Shown: piece by piece, positions 31,876-40,291 of the stretch
How the letters are laid out: each line of letters opens with the position of its first letter
Position numbering within the stretch: the first letter of the stretch is position 1
Assembly: GCA_038217425.1 (NCBI GenBank)
Contig: JBBQPM010000005.1
Coordinates: forward strand, 56,050-120,049
Reading direction: 5' to 3'
Length of the DNA stretch: 64,000 bases
Origin: JAIEPT01 sp038217425
Lineage (GTDB): Bacteria; Planctomycetota; Planctomycetia; Gemmatales; Gemmataceae
Made by a program: the position numbers and the translations under genes
Notes under the pieces: generated by a model
Told to the model about the DNA's origin: nothing
The model's input: the letters and a program-made list of their open reading frames with translations, nothing else
Database searches by the model: none

Positions 31876-32894
31876 CGGGCCGCGGCTTCCCGAGCACCGA
31901 TCCGACGCCGATCTTCGAGCTGTTTCGCGGCCTGCACGCCACGGAGTTGCTGGTCGCCGCCGCCGCTCATTTCCGCATTTTCGAACGCCTTGCCCAGGGC
32001 CCTATCCCCGATTTGCAATCCCAGCTCGGTCTGGAATCTCGGCCCTTCCTCGTGCTGACTACGGCGCTGCGTGCGATGGGGCTCTTGCAGGGCGAAAGCC
32101 TGACGCCGCTGGCGCGTGAGCATCTCGTGCCCGGCGCGCCGTTTGACGTCTCGGGATACCTGGGACTCGCGGCCGAGAATCCCAGCGTGCTCGGCATGGT
32201 CGAGCGTCTGCGCACGAACCGGCCGTTCGGCGCCGAGCCCAAACACGCCGAGGGGACGGCGTTCATCTTCCGCGAAGGGACCGCGTCGGCGATGGACCGC
32301 GAGGAGTCGGCGCGTCGCCTGACCTTGTCGCTCGCCGGTCGCGCCAACAACGTGGCGCCGTTCCTGGCGGCGAACTTGGACGTCGGCACGGCACGCACGC
32401 TGCTCGACGTCGGCGCTGGATCTGGAATTTATTCGTACGAATTGTTACGGCAGAATCCCCGCCTGCGAGCCGTACTTCTCGATCGCGCGGAAGTCTTGAA
32501 GGCGGCGCAAGACGCCGCCGGGCCGTTCGCGGAGCGGATCGACTGGCTGGCGGGGGACATGTTCCAGACCGATTGGCCGAAAGCGGACGTAGTGCTCTTT
32601 TCGAACATCCTGCACGACTGGGACGTCGCGGAATGTCGGCAACTCCTGAGTCGCGCCGCGGCGGCGCTCAGACCCGGCGGACAGGTCGTGATCCACGACG
32701 TGTTTCTGAACGACGCCCTCGACGGCCCGTTGCCGATCGCGTTGTATTCGGCCGCCCTTTTTTCACTGACCGAAGGGCGTGCTTACAGCGCCGCGGAATA
32801 TCGCGGCTGGCTCGCCGAGGCCGGATTGACGGCGGGCGCGGTCAAGGCGACGTACATTCACTGCGGGCTGTTGTGCGGCTCAATCGCCAATTGA
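31872..32894 (+). CDS. SAM-dependent O-methyltransferase, acetylserotonin type
   Basis: 340 residues from the GTG at 31872, which overlaps the previous stop (GTGA). An N-terminal winged-helix dimerisation region (IFELFRGLHATELLVAAAAHF) is followed by the SAM-binding motif TLLDVGAGSGIYSYELL (near residue 178), the acidic SAM contact VLLDRAEVL, and the signature VVLFSNILHDWDVAEC with the catalytic His. The family methylates hydroxyl groups of small aromatics or polyketides. A direct repeat of part of its 3-prime end lies at 34451-34546. Confidence 0.85.
   Translation: MTGRGFPSTDPTPIFELFRGLHATELLVAAAAHFRIFERLAQGPIPDLQSQLGLESRPFLVLTTALRAMGLLQGESLTPLAREHLVPGAPFDVSGYLGLAAENPSVLGMVERLRTNRPFGAEPKHAEGTAFIFREGTASAMDREESARRLTLSLAGRANNVAPFLAANLDVGTARTLLDVGAGSGIYSYELLRQNPRLRAVLLDRAEVLKAAQDAAGPFAERIDWLAGDMFQTDWPKADVVLFSNILHDWDVAECRQLLSRAAAALRPGGQVVIHDVFLNDALDGPLPIALYSAALFSLTEGRAYSAAEYRGWLAEAGLTAGAVKATYIHCGLLCGSIAN
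32773..32878 (+). repeat. direct repeat, copy 1 (inside the O-methyltransferase 3-prime end)
   Basis: This 106-nt stretch of the methyltransferase (AAGGGCGTGC ... TTGTGCGG) recurs at 34451-34546 in the same orientation with about five substitutions and a 10-nt deletion. The two copies flank the DUF4139 gene. Confidence 0.85.
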
Positions 32895-34361
32895 TTACCA
32901 ACCGACCGCCCACATCGCTTTGGTCTGAAGAATCAACGCCTGGTAGCGATAATGTAGCGTCTTCTCCTCGCCCGGAGCCAGGTTGACGGTCCAAACAATT
33001 TCGTGAAATGGGTTAACCGAGCGCATGCCCTCTACGTGCGGCAGCACTTTCGGTTCGCCATCGGTGTCCAGAACTTTGCCCCTCAGCGAGCGACGCACGA
33101 CAATCTTGCCCGCCTGCGGGCGTTGGTTGGTCACCTTCATCTCGCCTTCAATCGTCGCCCGACGGTATTCGTACGTTCCGATGCGTACGAGTTCCGACTT
33201 GGCTTCTTTGTCGTTGGGCTTCTTGAGTTCGTTTTCGCGCTCTTGACCGCGCGTGCGAATATCGAACGACCTCGCAAAGCGTAACGACGATCCTTCTCCA
33301 GGCAAGGCGTGCGAGCAGGTGCGCTGACTCTTGAATTGGTCTTTGTCCATCACGAACGCGGAAGCGGTGGCCATCGGAAATGCGAAAGGGTTTTTGAAAT
33401 GGAGCACATCCCACGCGTCTTCGTCGATTGATCCGCTCTCGTCGCTGGCTACGTTCCACTCTACCACGCGCTCGTATTCGATCTTTGCTCGGCCGATACT
33501 AAGCGATAGAGACTCTCCCGCCTTCAGGCTCCGTTTGCCAATCGCGGCAAAGTGCATGTCCAAACCATCGCCTAGTGGAGATGGATCGTACTTTATTCCT
33601 TCCTGAAATTTCTCGATGTTCTGTTTAGGTCCAAGCGGCGAAACGACGTGCGCAAACTGGATCGGCGGCATACCCGTCATCAGCTTGATCTCCGCATTCT
33701 GGATGTCCGCAAGCTCATTTCGGATTGCAGCCGCCATCTCGATCGTCAAGTTCTTGCCGTCCGCAATCTCTATCAGATAGCTCGGCGCCCAACTCACCCC
33801 TCGCGTCAAATATGATACCGTGAGTTGCGGCTTCATGTCGGTCTTGCCCACAGTCAAAACCAGAACAGGACGTAGCTGCTTGACCGTACTCTCCTTTGCT
33901 TTCAGAAGGGCTCCCTTGACTTCGATGTAGGCGATCTCGCTCGGATTGATGTAATTGGAGCCTGCCGCGGTTTTCATCACGACGAAGCCGGAGGGGCTAC
34001 GTGCCGTCTGCAGAACAGTCCCGGACACGACGGCGTTGACGGCCTTCAAGTGAATCACGACTTCTTTGCCGGCCAACTCCTCCTGCAAACCGCTTACTAC
34101 ATTGGGGGTTTCAAATTCCAGGAGTTTCAGCGCCGACTCAACTTGGCAATTGCTTTTGATCCAGAACGAACCATGCACGGGTTCGGGTGCGTCATTGAGA
34201 CGATACGTCCCCGCTCCCGGAATCTGGACTTCTTGCTGGATTAACGCGAGGCCGTTCTTGAATACGCTTACCGCGACAATCTGGCTTTTAGCTAGCGGCT
34301 CTTGTCCTGTGGTCTTCATCGCGAGTGACGCGACAACGAGCAAACTCAGGAACTGACGCAT
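32895..34361 (-). CDS. DUF4139 domain-containing secreted protein
   Basis: 488 residues from the ATG at 34361; the start 18 codons earlier gives a worse signal. Signal peptide FLSLLVVASLAMKTTGQ. The family signature VSYLTRGVSWAPSYLIEI is near residue 190, and beta-rich segments follow to the end (LHYRYQALILQTK). DUF4139 proteins are of unknown function, sometimes with mucoidy-related names. The gene stop touches the methyltransferase stop on the other strand. Base use resembles its neighbours less: longer AT-rich codons and lower GC, and it is bracketed by a direct repeat, so it may be a later arrival. Confidence 0.78.
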   Translation of the reverse strand: MRQFLSLLVVASLAMKTTGQEPLAKSQIVAVSVFKNGLALIQQEVQIPGAGTYRLNDAPEPVHGSFWIKSNCQVESALKLLEFETPNVVSGLQEELAGKEVVIHLKAVNAVVSGTVLQTARSPSGFVVMKTAAGSNYINPSEIAYIEVKGALLKAKESTVKQLRPVLVLTVGKTDMKPQLTVSYLTRGVSWAPSYLIEIADGKNLTIEMAAAIRNELADIQNAEIKLMTGMPPIQFAHVVSPLGPKQNIEKFQEGIKYDPSPLGDGLDMHFAAIGKRSLKAGESLSLSIGRAKIEYERVVEWNVASDESGSIDEDAWDVLHFKNPFAFPMATASAFVMDKDQFKSQRTCSHALPGEGSSLRFARSFDIRTRGQERENELKKPNDKEAKSELVRIGTYEYRRATIEGEMKVTNQRPQAGKIVVRRSLRGKVLDTDGEPKVLPHVEGMRSVNPFHEIVWTVNLAPGEEKTLHYRYQALILQTKAMWAVGW

Positions 34362-34450
34362 GATCGGACTCCTTCCTGTGGATTGTATTAAAGATCCAAC
34401 TTGTTTGCCTCGCACGAGTTAAAGCCGCACGCGGCCGGTTCTGCGGAATA

Positions 34451-34546
34451 AAGGGCGTGCCTACAGCGCCGCGGCTGGCTCGCGGAGGCCGGATTGACGG
34501 CGGGCGCGGCCGAGGCGACGTACATTCACTGCGGGCTATTGTGCGG
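34451..34546 (+). repeat. direct repeat, copy 2 (fragment of the O-methyltransferase gene)
   Basis: A 96-nt degenerate copy of the methyltransferase 3-prime end (see 32773-32878), just upstream of the DUF4139 gene and before the palindrome at 34557. It no longer codes a product: a 10-nt deletion shifts the frame. Confidence 0.85.
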
Positions 34547-34556
34547 TAGGAATGTT

Positions 34557-34653
34557 GTTTAACCGCCGCGCCCTCGCGGCGCGGACGTGTGCCGACGGGG
34601 GATCCGTTTTTCTGGCGGCGTCTGTCCGCGCCGCGAGGGCGCGGCGGCTAAAC
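34557..34653. repeat. palindromic repeat (GTTTAGCC family, copy 2)
   Basis: Arms at 34557-34585 and 34625-34653 share GCGGCGGCTAAAC and the CTCGCGGCGCGG core with the copy at 2469-2540; the centre differs. It lies just past the stop of the alpha/beta hydrolase gene. Confidence 0.85.
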
Positions 34654-34659
34654 CTCGAT

Positions 34660-35622
34660 TCATTTCTTGGGCGCCTGCGTCGGGATCGGCTCCGTCGAAA
34701 TCGTGCCCGGAATGGCGCGTAGGTGCAAGTCGATAAACTGCTGCACGCGCCGTTCCAGCTCCGGCCCGCCGCCGATGCCATGGCCCCCGTCGGTCACTGC
34801 GATCAAGAGCGACGACGCGCCGGCTTTTTTGAGCGCCGCGTCGAGATTGACGGCGCTCGTGAAGTTCACGCGCAGATCCTTCGTGCCGTGCACTGTCAGG
34901 AACGGCGCCGCGTCCTTCGTGACGTACGTGAGCGGCGACGCCTGCTTCGCCACCTCAAGCCTGTCCTTCAGACTGCCGCCGATAAGTCCCGTGACGGCGG
35001 GATCGTCTTTCTTGGCGGCATCCCCCTGCATCAGCGGAACCGTCAGATCCGAGGGGCCGCACAGGTTAATGACGCAGGTCACTTTGCTGCTGAATTGACC
35101 GAACGTCCCGACGTCGCCTTCGAGTTCTTTATTTCCGGCCGTGAGGCCCAGGAGCGAGACGAGATGACCGCCGGCCGAGCTTCCCATGACGGCGATGCGA
35201 TCGGCGTCGAGACCGAGTTCCTTGGCGTGGCCGCGAACCCACCGAATCGCCGCCTTGGCGTCGTGAATCTGCGCGGGCCATTTCGCTTCGCCCGAGAGCC
35301 GATAGCCGACGGAGATCGCGGCGTAGTCGCCGGAACTCGCCTGCTTGGCGGCCTGACTCGCGTAGCCGGCGCGATCGCCGCCGCTCCAGCCGCCGCCGTG
35401 AATGAAGACGACCACCGGCAACGATTTATCGCTGGATCGCTTCTTCGGCAGATACACATCGAGCATCTGCCGCGGATTCATGTTCCCCGCGTACGGCTGG
35501 TCGAAGCGGATTTCAACGGCTGCGTCGAACTTCTGCTTGACGGCGTCGCGCGGGTTCGGCGCCTTGTCCTGCGCGAACGCAGACGTTGTCAGAAAGAGAA
35601 AAAGCACCAGTAGACGTTTCAT
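34660..35622 (-). CDS. secreted alpha/beta hydrolase (esterase/lipase-like)
   Basis: 320 residues from the ATG at 35622; a start 30 codons earlier lies in a repeat. Signal peptide LLVLFLFLTTSAFAQ. The oxyanion motif is VVVFIHGGGWSGGD, the nucleophile elbow VMGSSAGGHL (Ser), the acid TVHGTKDLRV (Asp) and the base TDGGHGIGG (His): a full Ser-Asp-His triad of the BD-FAE/esterase type. Substrate unknown: acetyl or feruloyl esters of polysaccharides are possible. Monocistronic, flanked by repeats. Confidence 0.85.
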   Translation of the reverse strand: MKRLLVLFLFLTTSAFAQDKAPNPRDAVKQKFDAAVEIRFDQPYAGNMNPRQMLDVYLPKKRSSDKSLPVVVFIHGGGWSGGDRAGYASQAAKQASSGDYAAISVGYRLSGEAKWPAQIHDAKAAIRWVRGHAKELGLDADRIAVMGSSAGGHLVSLLGLTAGNKELEGDVGTFGQFSSKVTCVINLCGPSDLTVPLMQGDAAKKDDPAVTGLIGGSLKDRLEVAKQASPLTYVTKDAAPFLTVHGTKDLRVNFTSAVNLDAALKKAGASSLLIAVTDGGHGIGGGPELERRVQQFIDLHLRAIPGTISTEPIPTQAPKK

Positions 35623-35670
35623 GACGAGGTCCTGCCAGGAAGGTATTGGATTCGCTTCGGGCGCGGCCGT

Positions 35671-35778
35671 AAGAATCAGCCACAGCGAAACACAGAGGGC
35701 GCAGAGAAACAAATCAGACTTCCGCGACGTTCACCGAGTATTTCCTTCATTCTCTGTGTCCTCTGCGGCTCGATTCTT
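35671..35778. repeat. CACAGAG-type inverted repeat, copy 2
   Basis: Imperfect arms AAGAATCAGCCACAG...CACAGAGGG and TTCTCTGTGTCCTCTGCGG...GATTCTT. It is related to the copy at 13211-13337 by the CACAGAG arrangement. The rest of the 280-nt gap to the HEAT gene holds nothing else recognised. Confidence 0.7.
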
Positions 35779-35904
35779 TTGCTGACCTTATTTTCACCCG
35801 GTTTCTTACTATCCCACGTCGCTCCGGCAGTTTCAAGCGCCTTCCAGGGTGCTTGCGAATTCGGCATGGGCCGCTTACAATGAGCGACATCTGGAGGAAC
35901 CCTC

Positions 35905-37266
35905 ATGCCGCGTGTAGTCTGGGCGCTGCTATTCCTGCCGACTACGGTCTGGTCGCAAGCGCCCGTCAAGACCGCGGCGGAATTTGCGGGCGACCTGCGC
36001 AGCGTCAATCCGCGCATTCGCTTCAACGCCATGGCCGGCCTGGAGAGCAATCCCGACGCGGCTGACAAGGCGATCCCCGGCCTGATCAAGAACCTCAGCG
36101 ATACGTACGTGTCGAACCGAATACAGGCCGCCAAGACGTTGAGCGCCTACGAGGAACAAGCCGTCCCCGCGGCGGGGCCGTTGCTCAAGGCGCTCAGCGA
36201 CGCAGACTTCAACGTTCGTTTCGCCGCCGCCGACGCCCTCGGCAAATTCACCGACAAAATCACCCCGGCGCTGGTCGCCGCGCTCAAGGACAGCACGCCG
36301 GGGACGCGTTTGCCGATCTTGCAATGGCTCGAGTCGCTTCCCGAAGTTCCGGCCGACATCACCCCCGCGTTGGTTCAGATCCTTACGAAGGAGCAGGCCC
36401 CGACCCTGAAGCGCGCCGCGTTCGCCGTCCTGACCAAGATCGGCGTGGAGAACGAGCTGGCGCTCCAGCTGATGGTTCAGACGCTGCACGACAAGGACGT
36501 CACGATCCGCGTCGCAGCCGCCAAGGCGTTTCTCGAAAGCGGACTAGAACAATGGGTGCATCTCGTTAAGGCGGCGACCGACGGGACCATGGAGGTGCGT
36601 CACACGATGTTGCAGGCGCTCGCCAGCAAGGCGGACGACCTCGATGAAGTTCACATTCACGCGCTGCGCAAAGGCCTGGCCGACGGCGACTCGAAGGTTC
36701 GCCAGGTCGCTCTCCAGGCGCTCAGCACGCTCAAGGTCAAGGCCCGCGAAGCAGGCGGCGGCAAGGCGATGTTCCAGGCGGTCGCCAAGCTATCGACTGA
36801 CGGCAATCTCGCCGTTCGCCGAGGCGCCGTCTGGACGCTGGGGCAGATCGGCATCGACGATCTCGAGGAACTCGCTCAGCTTGCCAAGTCGGTCAAGGAC
36901 AGCGATGTCACATGTCGAGGCGTGGCAATTCAGGCGCTCTCGCAGTATCTTCATGAGGAGACGCCCGAGGACTTTCGCAAGGTCATCCACGAAGGATTGG
37001 CCCAGGGCCTGCGCGACGGCGACCGGCGCGTGCAGGCGCTTGCCGGGGAATTGCTGGCCAAGGAAGGCGTTGCGGCGCTCCCAGCGCTCATGGGCGTGCT
37101 GCAAAAAGGGGGCGGCATCTCGCGCTCCTGGGCCGCGTTCCTCCTGGGCGAGCTCGGCGCCGCTGCCAAGGATGCGGCCCCGCTCCTGGAAAAAATGAGC
37201 AAAGAATCGACTCCCGAAGGTAAACTCGTGGCCCGCGCCGCTCTCCAGAAGATCCTCAACCCCTAG
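35905..37266 (+). CDS. secreted HEAT-repeat protein
   Basis: 453 residues. Signal peptide VVWALLFLPTTVWSQ; GGAGG lies 7 nt before the ATG. About ten HEAT repeats follow, each about 35-40 residues: LKALSDADFNVRFAAADALG, LHDKDVTIRVAAAKAFLESG, LADGDSKVRQVALQALSTL, LSTDGNLAVRRGAVWTLGQIG, LRDGDRRVQALAGELLAKEG. A superhelical scaffold for protein binding in the periplasm-like space. Nine nt downstream begins the thioredoxin-like/PDZ gene, so they are likely co-transcribed. Confidence 0.85.
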   Translation: MPRVVWALLFLPTTVWSQAPVKTAAEFAGDLRSVNPRIRFNAMAGLESNPDAADKAIPGLIKNLSDTYVSNRIQAAKTLSAYEEQAVPAAGPLLKALSDADFNVRFAAADALGKFTDKITPALVAALKDSTPGTRLPILQWLESLPEVPADITPALVQILTKEQAPTLKRAAFAVLTKIGVENELALQLMVQTLHDKDVTIRVAAAKAFLESGLEQWVHLVKAATDGTMEVRHTMLQALASKADDLDEVHIHALRKGLADGDSKVRQVALQALSTLKVKAREAGGGKAMFQAVAKLSTDGNLAVRRGAVWTLGQIGIDDLEELAQLAKSVKDSDVTCRGVAIQALSQYLHEETPEDFRKVIHEGLAQGLRDGDRRVQALAGELLAKEGVAALPALMGVLQKGGGISRSWAAFLLGELGAAAKDAAPLLEKMSKESTPEGKLVARAALQKILNP

Positions 37267-37275
37267 AGAATTCGT

Positions 37276-38478
37276 ATGCGACTCTTGCTCCCCGCCCTCC
37301 TCCTCTTCGCCGGCGATCTCTGCGCTCAAGGTCGAACCGGCGCCCTCGCCGCCAAATATGGTTGGCTCACCAAGGTCGAACAGGCCAAGGCCGAAGCACG
37401 CAAGACCGGGAAGCCGATCTTTCTCGTCTTCCGCTGCGAGCCCTGAAGCGATTGCTTCCGGTGGGACGAGCAGGTTGTTCGTCTGGAAAAGTTCGGCGAC
37501 ATTGCCAATGACTTCGTGCGTGCCCGGGTCATCACGATCATGGGGCACGACCTCAATTACTTCGAGTTCGACATGGATCTGACCTGGACTGCGTTTTTCC
37601 TGAACGCCGACGGCCACATTTACGGCCGCTTCGGCGGCCGCGACGGCAAGGGCCCCGATACGCGCAATTCCCTCCTCGGTTTGCGTTTCGCGATGGAATC
37701 GGTCCTGGCCGAGCATCGCCAGAATCCCAACCAAAAAGGACCGACGCTCGGCCCGCCCCTCATCATCGAAAAGGTCCCCGCCGCCAAGTCCGCGCGCGGC
37801 TGCATTCATTGCCATCAAGCCAAGGAAATCCTGAGGGCAGAAGACATCGATCTCGGCAAGTTCCAGCGTGAATCCCTGTGGGTCTATCCGTTGCCGGAAA
37901 ACGTCGGCATCACGCTCGACAAGGACCAGGGCAATCGCGTCGAGAAGGTCCTCCCCGATTCGCCCGCCGCCAAGGTCGGCGTTCAGCCCGGCGACCTCCT
38001 CCGCACGCTCAACAACCGCACGATTCGCTCCTTCGCCGACGCCTCGCACGCCCTGCATCAGGCGCCTGCCAAGGGAAACATGCCCATCTCGTGGACGCAT
38101 CAAGGTCGGGAGCAGTCCGCGGTCCTCGCCCTCGCCCACGGCTGGCGCAAAACGAACTACACCTGGCGCCCCTCGATCATCGACCTGTTGCCCTCGCTCG
38201 CCGTTTTCGGCGACGACCTGTCGCCGGACGAAAAGAAAACGATCGGCCTCAGTCCAACGCAACTCGCGTTTCGTCAGGAGACCGACATCCATCCCCAGGC
38301 GAAGAAGGCAGGCGTCCTCCCCGGCGACATCATCGTCGGCATTGACAAACTGCACCCCGACATGGACGCCGAAAAATTTCTCGGCTACGTCCGCCAAACC
38401 TACTTGATCGGCGACCGCATCGTGATCCACGCGATTCGCGCCGGCCAAAAAATTGACATCCCCATGACGCTCAAGTAA
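37276..38478 (+). CDS. thioredoxin-like/PDZ protein with in-frame UGA (candidate selenoprotein)
   Basis: 400 residues if TGA at 37444-37446 (codon 57) is read as selenocysteine. The frame opens at ATG 37276 with a signal peptide (RLLLPALLLFAGDLCAQ), then a thioredoxin-like strand KPIFLVFRCEP before the UGA, and SDCFRWDEQVV after it. This puts UGA at the second redox position of C-E-P-U (Cys54) and makes U-S-D-C. Protein-like sequence continues (WTAFFLNADGHIYGRFGGRD), then a heme-like CIHCHQA and two PDZ-like regions (VEKVLPDSPAAKVGVQPGDLLRTL, PQAKKAGVLPGDIIVGIDKL). A small hairpin follows the UGA. Read naively, the gene looks broken and would start at 37516. Alternative: a plain nonsense mutation. 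Confidence 0.7.
37453..37472 (+). promoter_or_regulatory. candidate bacterial SECIS hairpin
   Basis: Starting 7 nt after the UGA, TGCT (37453-37456) pairs with AGCA (37469-37472) and TCC (37457-37459) with GGA (37464-37466), leaving a GGTG apical loop and a CG bulge. The loop begins with G and lies 14 nt after the UGA, slightly closer than the usual bacterial range. Location and loop G support a SelB-binding element; the stem is short. Confidence 0.45.
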
Positions 38479-38489
38479 GGAAAGATCTT

Positions 38490-39590
38490 ATGCGCGCTCT
38501 CGCACTCCTCCTCGCCCTCGGATTCGCGTCCGCCCTCGTCGCTCAGGAAAAGCACAACGCGCTCGTCAAGAAAGAGATCGATGACGGTTGGCTGCTTCTT
38601 TTTGACGGCGAATCGCTAATCGGCTGGCCGGAAGCAGATTCCAAGCGAACGAAAGTCCTGGAGGGGGCTCTGGTCATCGATAACACGGGCGCCGCCGGCG
38701 CGGCCGTTCTCGCTCGACTGCTCCCCTTCGATTCCTTTGAGATCACGTTCGACTATCAGATTCGCAGCCCCGAAGACCGCGTAGTGCTCGATCTGGGGAG
38801 CACGATCTCGCTGCTGCGAGCGACGGCCAAGAAAATGCTCTGGCACGCGTATAAAGGGGAAGTCACCCCGACCCGGGCGACCCGAGGCGGCACCCCCTTC
38901 TCGATCTCCCTGGCGAAGGACCAGGTTCTCGCGCTCCGCAACCTCAAGCTCAAACCGACCGGCCTCAAGTCGATCTACAACGGCAAGGATCTCACAGGCT
39001 GGAAGGTCTTCCCCGACAAGAAGTCGAAGTTCACCGTCAAGGAGGGCGCCATCAACATCGTCGACGGCCCCGGCGATTTGCAGACTGAAGGCAAGTACAA
39101 CAACTTCGTGTTGCAGCTCGAGGCGATCAGCCATGGCCCCGGCCTCAACAGCGGCGTCTTTTTTCGTTGCCGAGCGAACGAATACCAGAACGGCTACGAG
39201 GCGCAGATCAACAACAAGTATCTCCCGGCCGCGACCAAGGAAGTCGTCGTCGAGGACTACGACGCCAAAACGCATGCGCTGCTCGGCAAACGAACCATCA
39301 AGGTCGCGGCCGAGGATTACGGCACCGGCGCCATCTACCGCCGAATCCCGGCGAGCAAGCAAGCCGCGAAGGACGGCGAATGGTTCGCGATGACCGTGGT
39401 GGCGAGCGGCAATCATCTCTCGACGTGGGTCAACGGCATCCCGATGGTCGATTGGCACGATCATCGTCCGATCAGCGACAACGCCCGCAAGGGCTGCAAA
39501 CTGGAAGCGGGCCACATCAGCCTGCAGGGCCACGACCCGACGACGAACCTGAGCTTCCGCAACTTCCGCATCGCAGAGATTGCGCCATGA
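38490..39590 (+). CDS. DUF1080 (3-keto-disaccharide hydrolase-like) protein, two lobes
   Basis: 366 residues. Signal peptide ALALLLALGFASALVAQ. Two concanavalin-like lobes are visible: an N-terminal LLLFDGESLIGWPEADSKRT and a C-terminal LKSIYNGKDLTGWKVFPDKKSKFTVKEGAINIVDGPG, the latter being the classic DUF1080 start. Later motifs HGPGLNSGVFFRC, NGYEAQINNKY and WVNGIPMVDWHDHRP complete the domain. These domains are thought to act on or bind glycans outside the cell in planctomycetes. It sits 11 nt after the selenoprotein candidate and overlaps the next gene by ATGA. Confidence 0.88.
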   Translation: MRALALLLALGFASALVAQEKHNALVKKEIDDGWLLLFDGESLIGWPEADSKRTKVLEGALVIDNTGAAGAAVLARLLPFDSFEITFDYQIRSPEDRVVLDLGSTISLLRATAKKMLWHAYKGEVTPTRATRGGTPFSISLAKDQVLALRNLKLKPTGLKSIYNGKDLTGWKVFPDKKSKFTVKEGAINIVDGPGDLQTEGKYNNFVLQLEAISHGPGLNSGVFFRCRANEYQNGYEAQINNKYLPAATKEVVVEDYDAKTHALLGKRTIKVAAEDYGTGAIYRRIPASKQAAKDGEWFAMTVVASGNHLSTWVNGIPMVDWHDHRPISDNARKGCKLEAGHISLQGHDPTTNLSFRNFRIAEIAP

Positions 39591-40069
39591 CCGAGTTCGC
39601 CGCCGTTTTGGCTGAGAAACGTCTGATGCCCTTGGGGCCCGGCACGCCAAACGCCGGGATGCGTTCACGGCTCGAGGCGCTGCGTTTCGAGTCGAAGCAG
39701 CGCGATTTCGCCCAGTGCTGCCTGGCCGGCGCCTGGCTGTACCACGATTTCCTCGACGAATCGCACGCCGTCAGCCAGGAAATCGAAACGCCCGAGGGGA
39801 GCTTCTGGCACGCCATCATGCATCGCCGCGAGCCGGACGCATGGAACAGCAAGTATTGGTTCCGCAGAATCGGGAATCATCCGGTGCTGGAAATGCTCCT
39901 CGAACAGGCCCCCGCGATCGGCTACAAATACACGAATCCCCTGGATTTTGTGGACTTCTGCGAGAAGGTGCGGGATACCGGATCGGACGATGAAGACCTC
40001 GCGAAACGCGTCCAACTCCTCGAATGGCAGCTCCTCTTCGCCCATTGCTTCGAAAAGGCAAAAATTTAA
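39587..40069 (+). CDS. conserved hypothetical protein
   Basis: 160 residues from the ATG at 39587, overlapping the DUF1080 stop. Mostly helical. The strongest segment is GSFWHAIMHRREPDAWNSKYWFRRIGNHPVLEML, rich in His, Trp and Arg, which I recall from other planctomycete proteins but cannot name. A Cys pair occurs in AQCCLAGAWLYHDFLDE. No signal peptide. The neighbourhood of DUF1080 and DUF1549/1501 genes suggests a shared role in glycan use. Function unknown. Confidence 0.7.
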   Translation: MTEFAAVLAEKRLMPLGPGTPNAGMRSRLEALRFESKQRDFAQCCLAGAWLYHDFLDESHAVSQEIETPEGSFWHAIMHRREPDAWNSKYWFRRIGNHPVLEMLLEQAPAIGYKYTNPLDFVDFCEKVRDTGSDDEDLAKRVQLLEWQLLFAHCFEKAKI

Positions 40070-40291
40070 CGGGCACAGAATTCCGGTCGAATGCACCATA
40101 CCCAAAAACGGGAGGTGCCGCATGACTCGTCTTCACGACAGAAGAGCTGAAGAGGGCGGCATCGTCCTGGATGCCGAGCGGGCTGAGTCGGTTGAGAGTT
40201 AAGCTGGCATCCCGACCGGCCCGTGGTTACAATGATGGAACTCCTGCCGTTAAACCTGCCCGGTTTGAATTCCCAATCGCGTTCGTGAACC

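Noticed and set aside
36790..38448. 552-codon open frame on the minus strand opposite the HEAT and thioredoxin-like genes
   Set aside because: It is antisense to genes with clear domains, a common effect of high GC. Its translation has low-complexity Val/Glu/Arg and no domain.
40122..40202. 26-codon ORF after GGGAGG between the conserved hypothetical and the DUF1549 gene
   Set aside because: Too short, polar, without family or conserved partner; the ribosome binding site alone is not enough.
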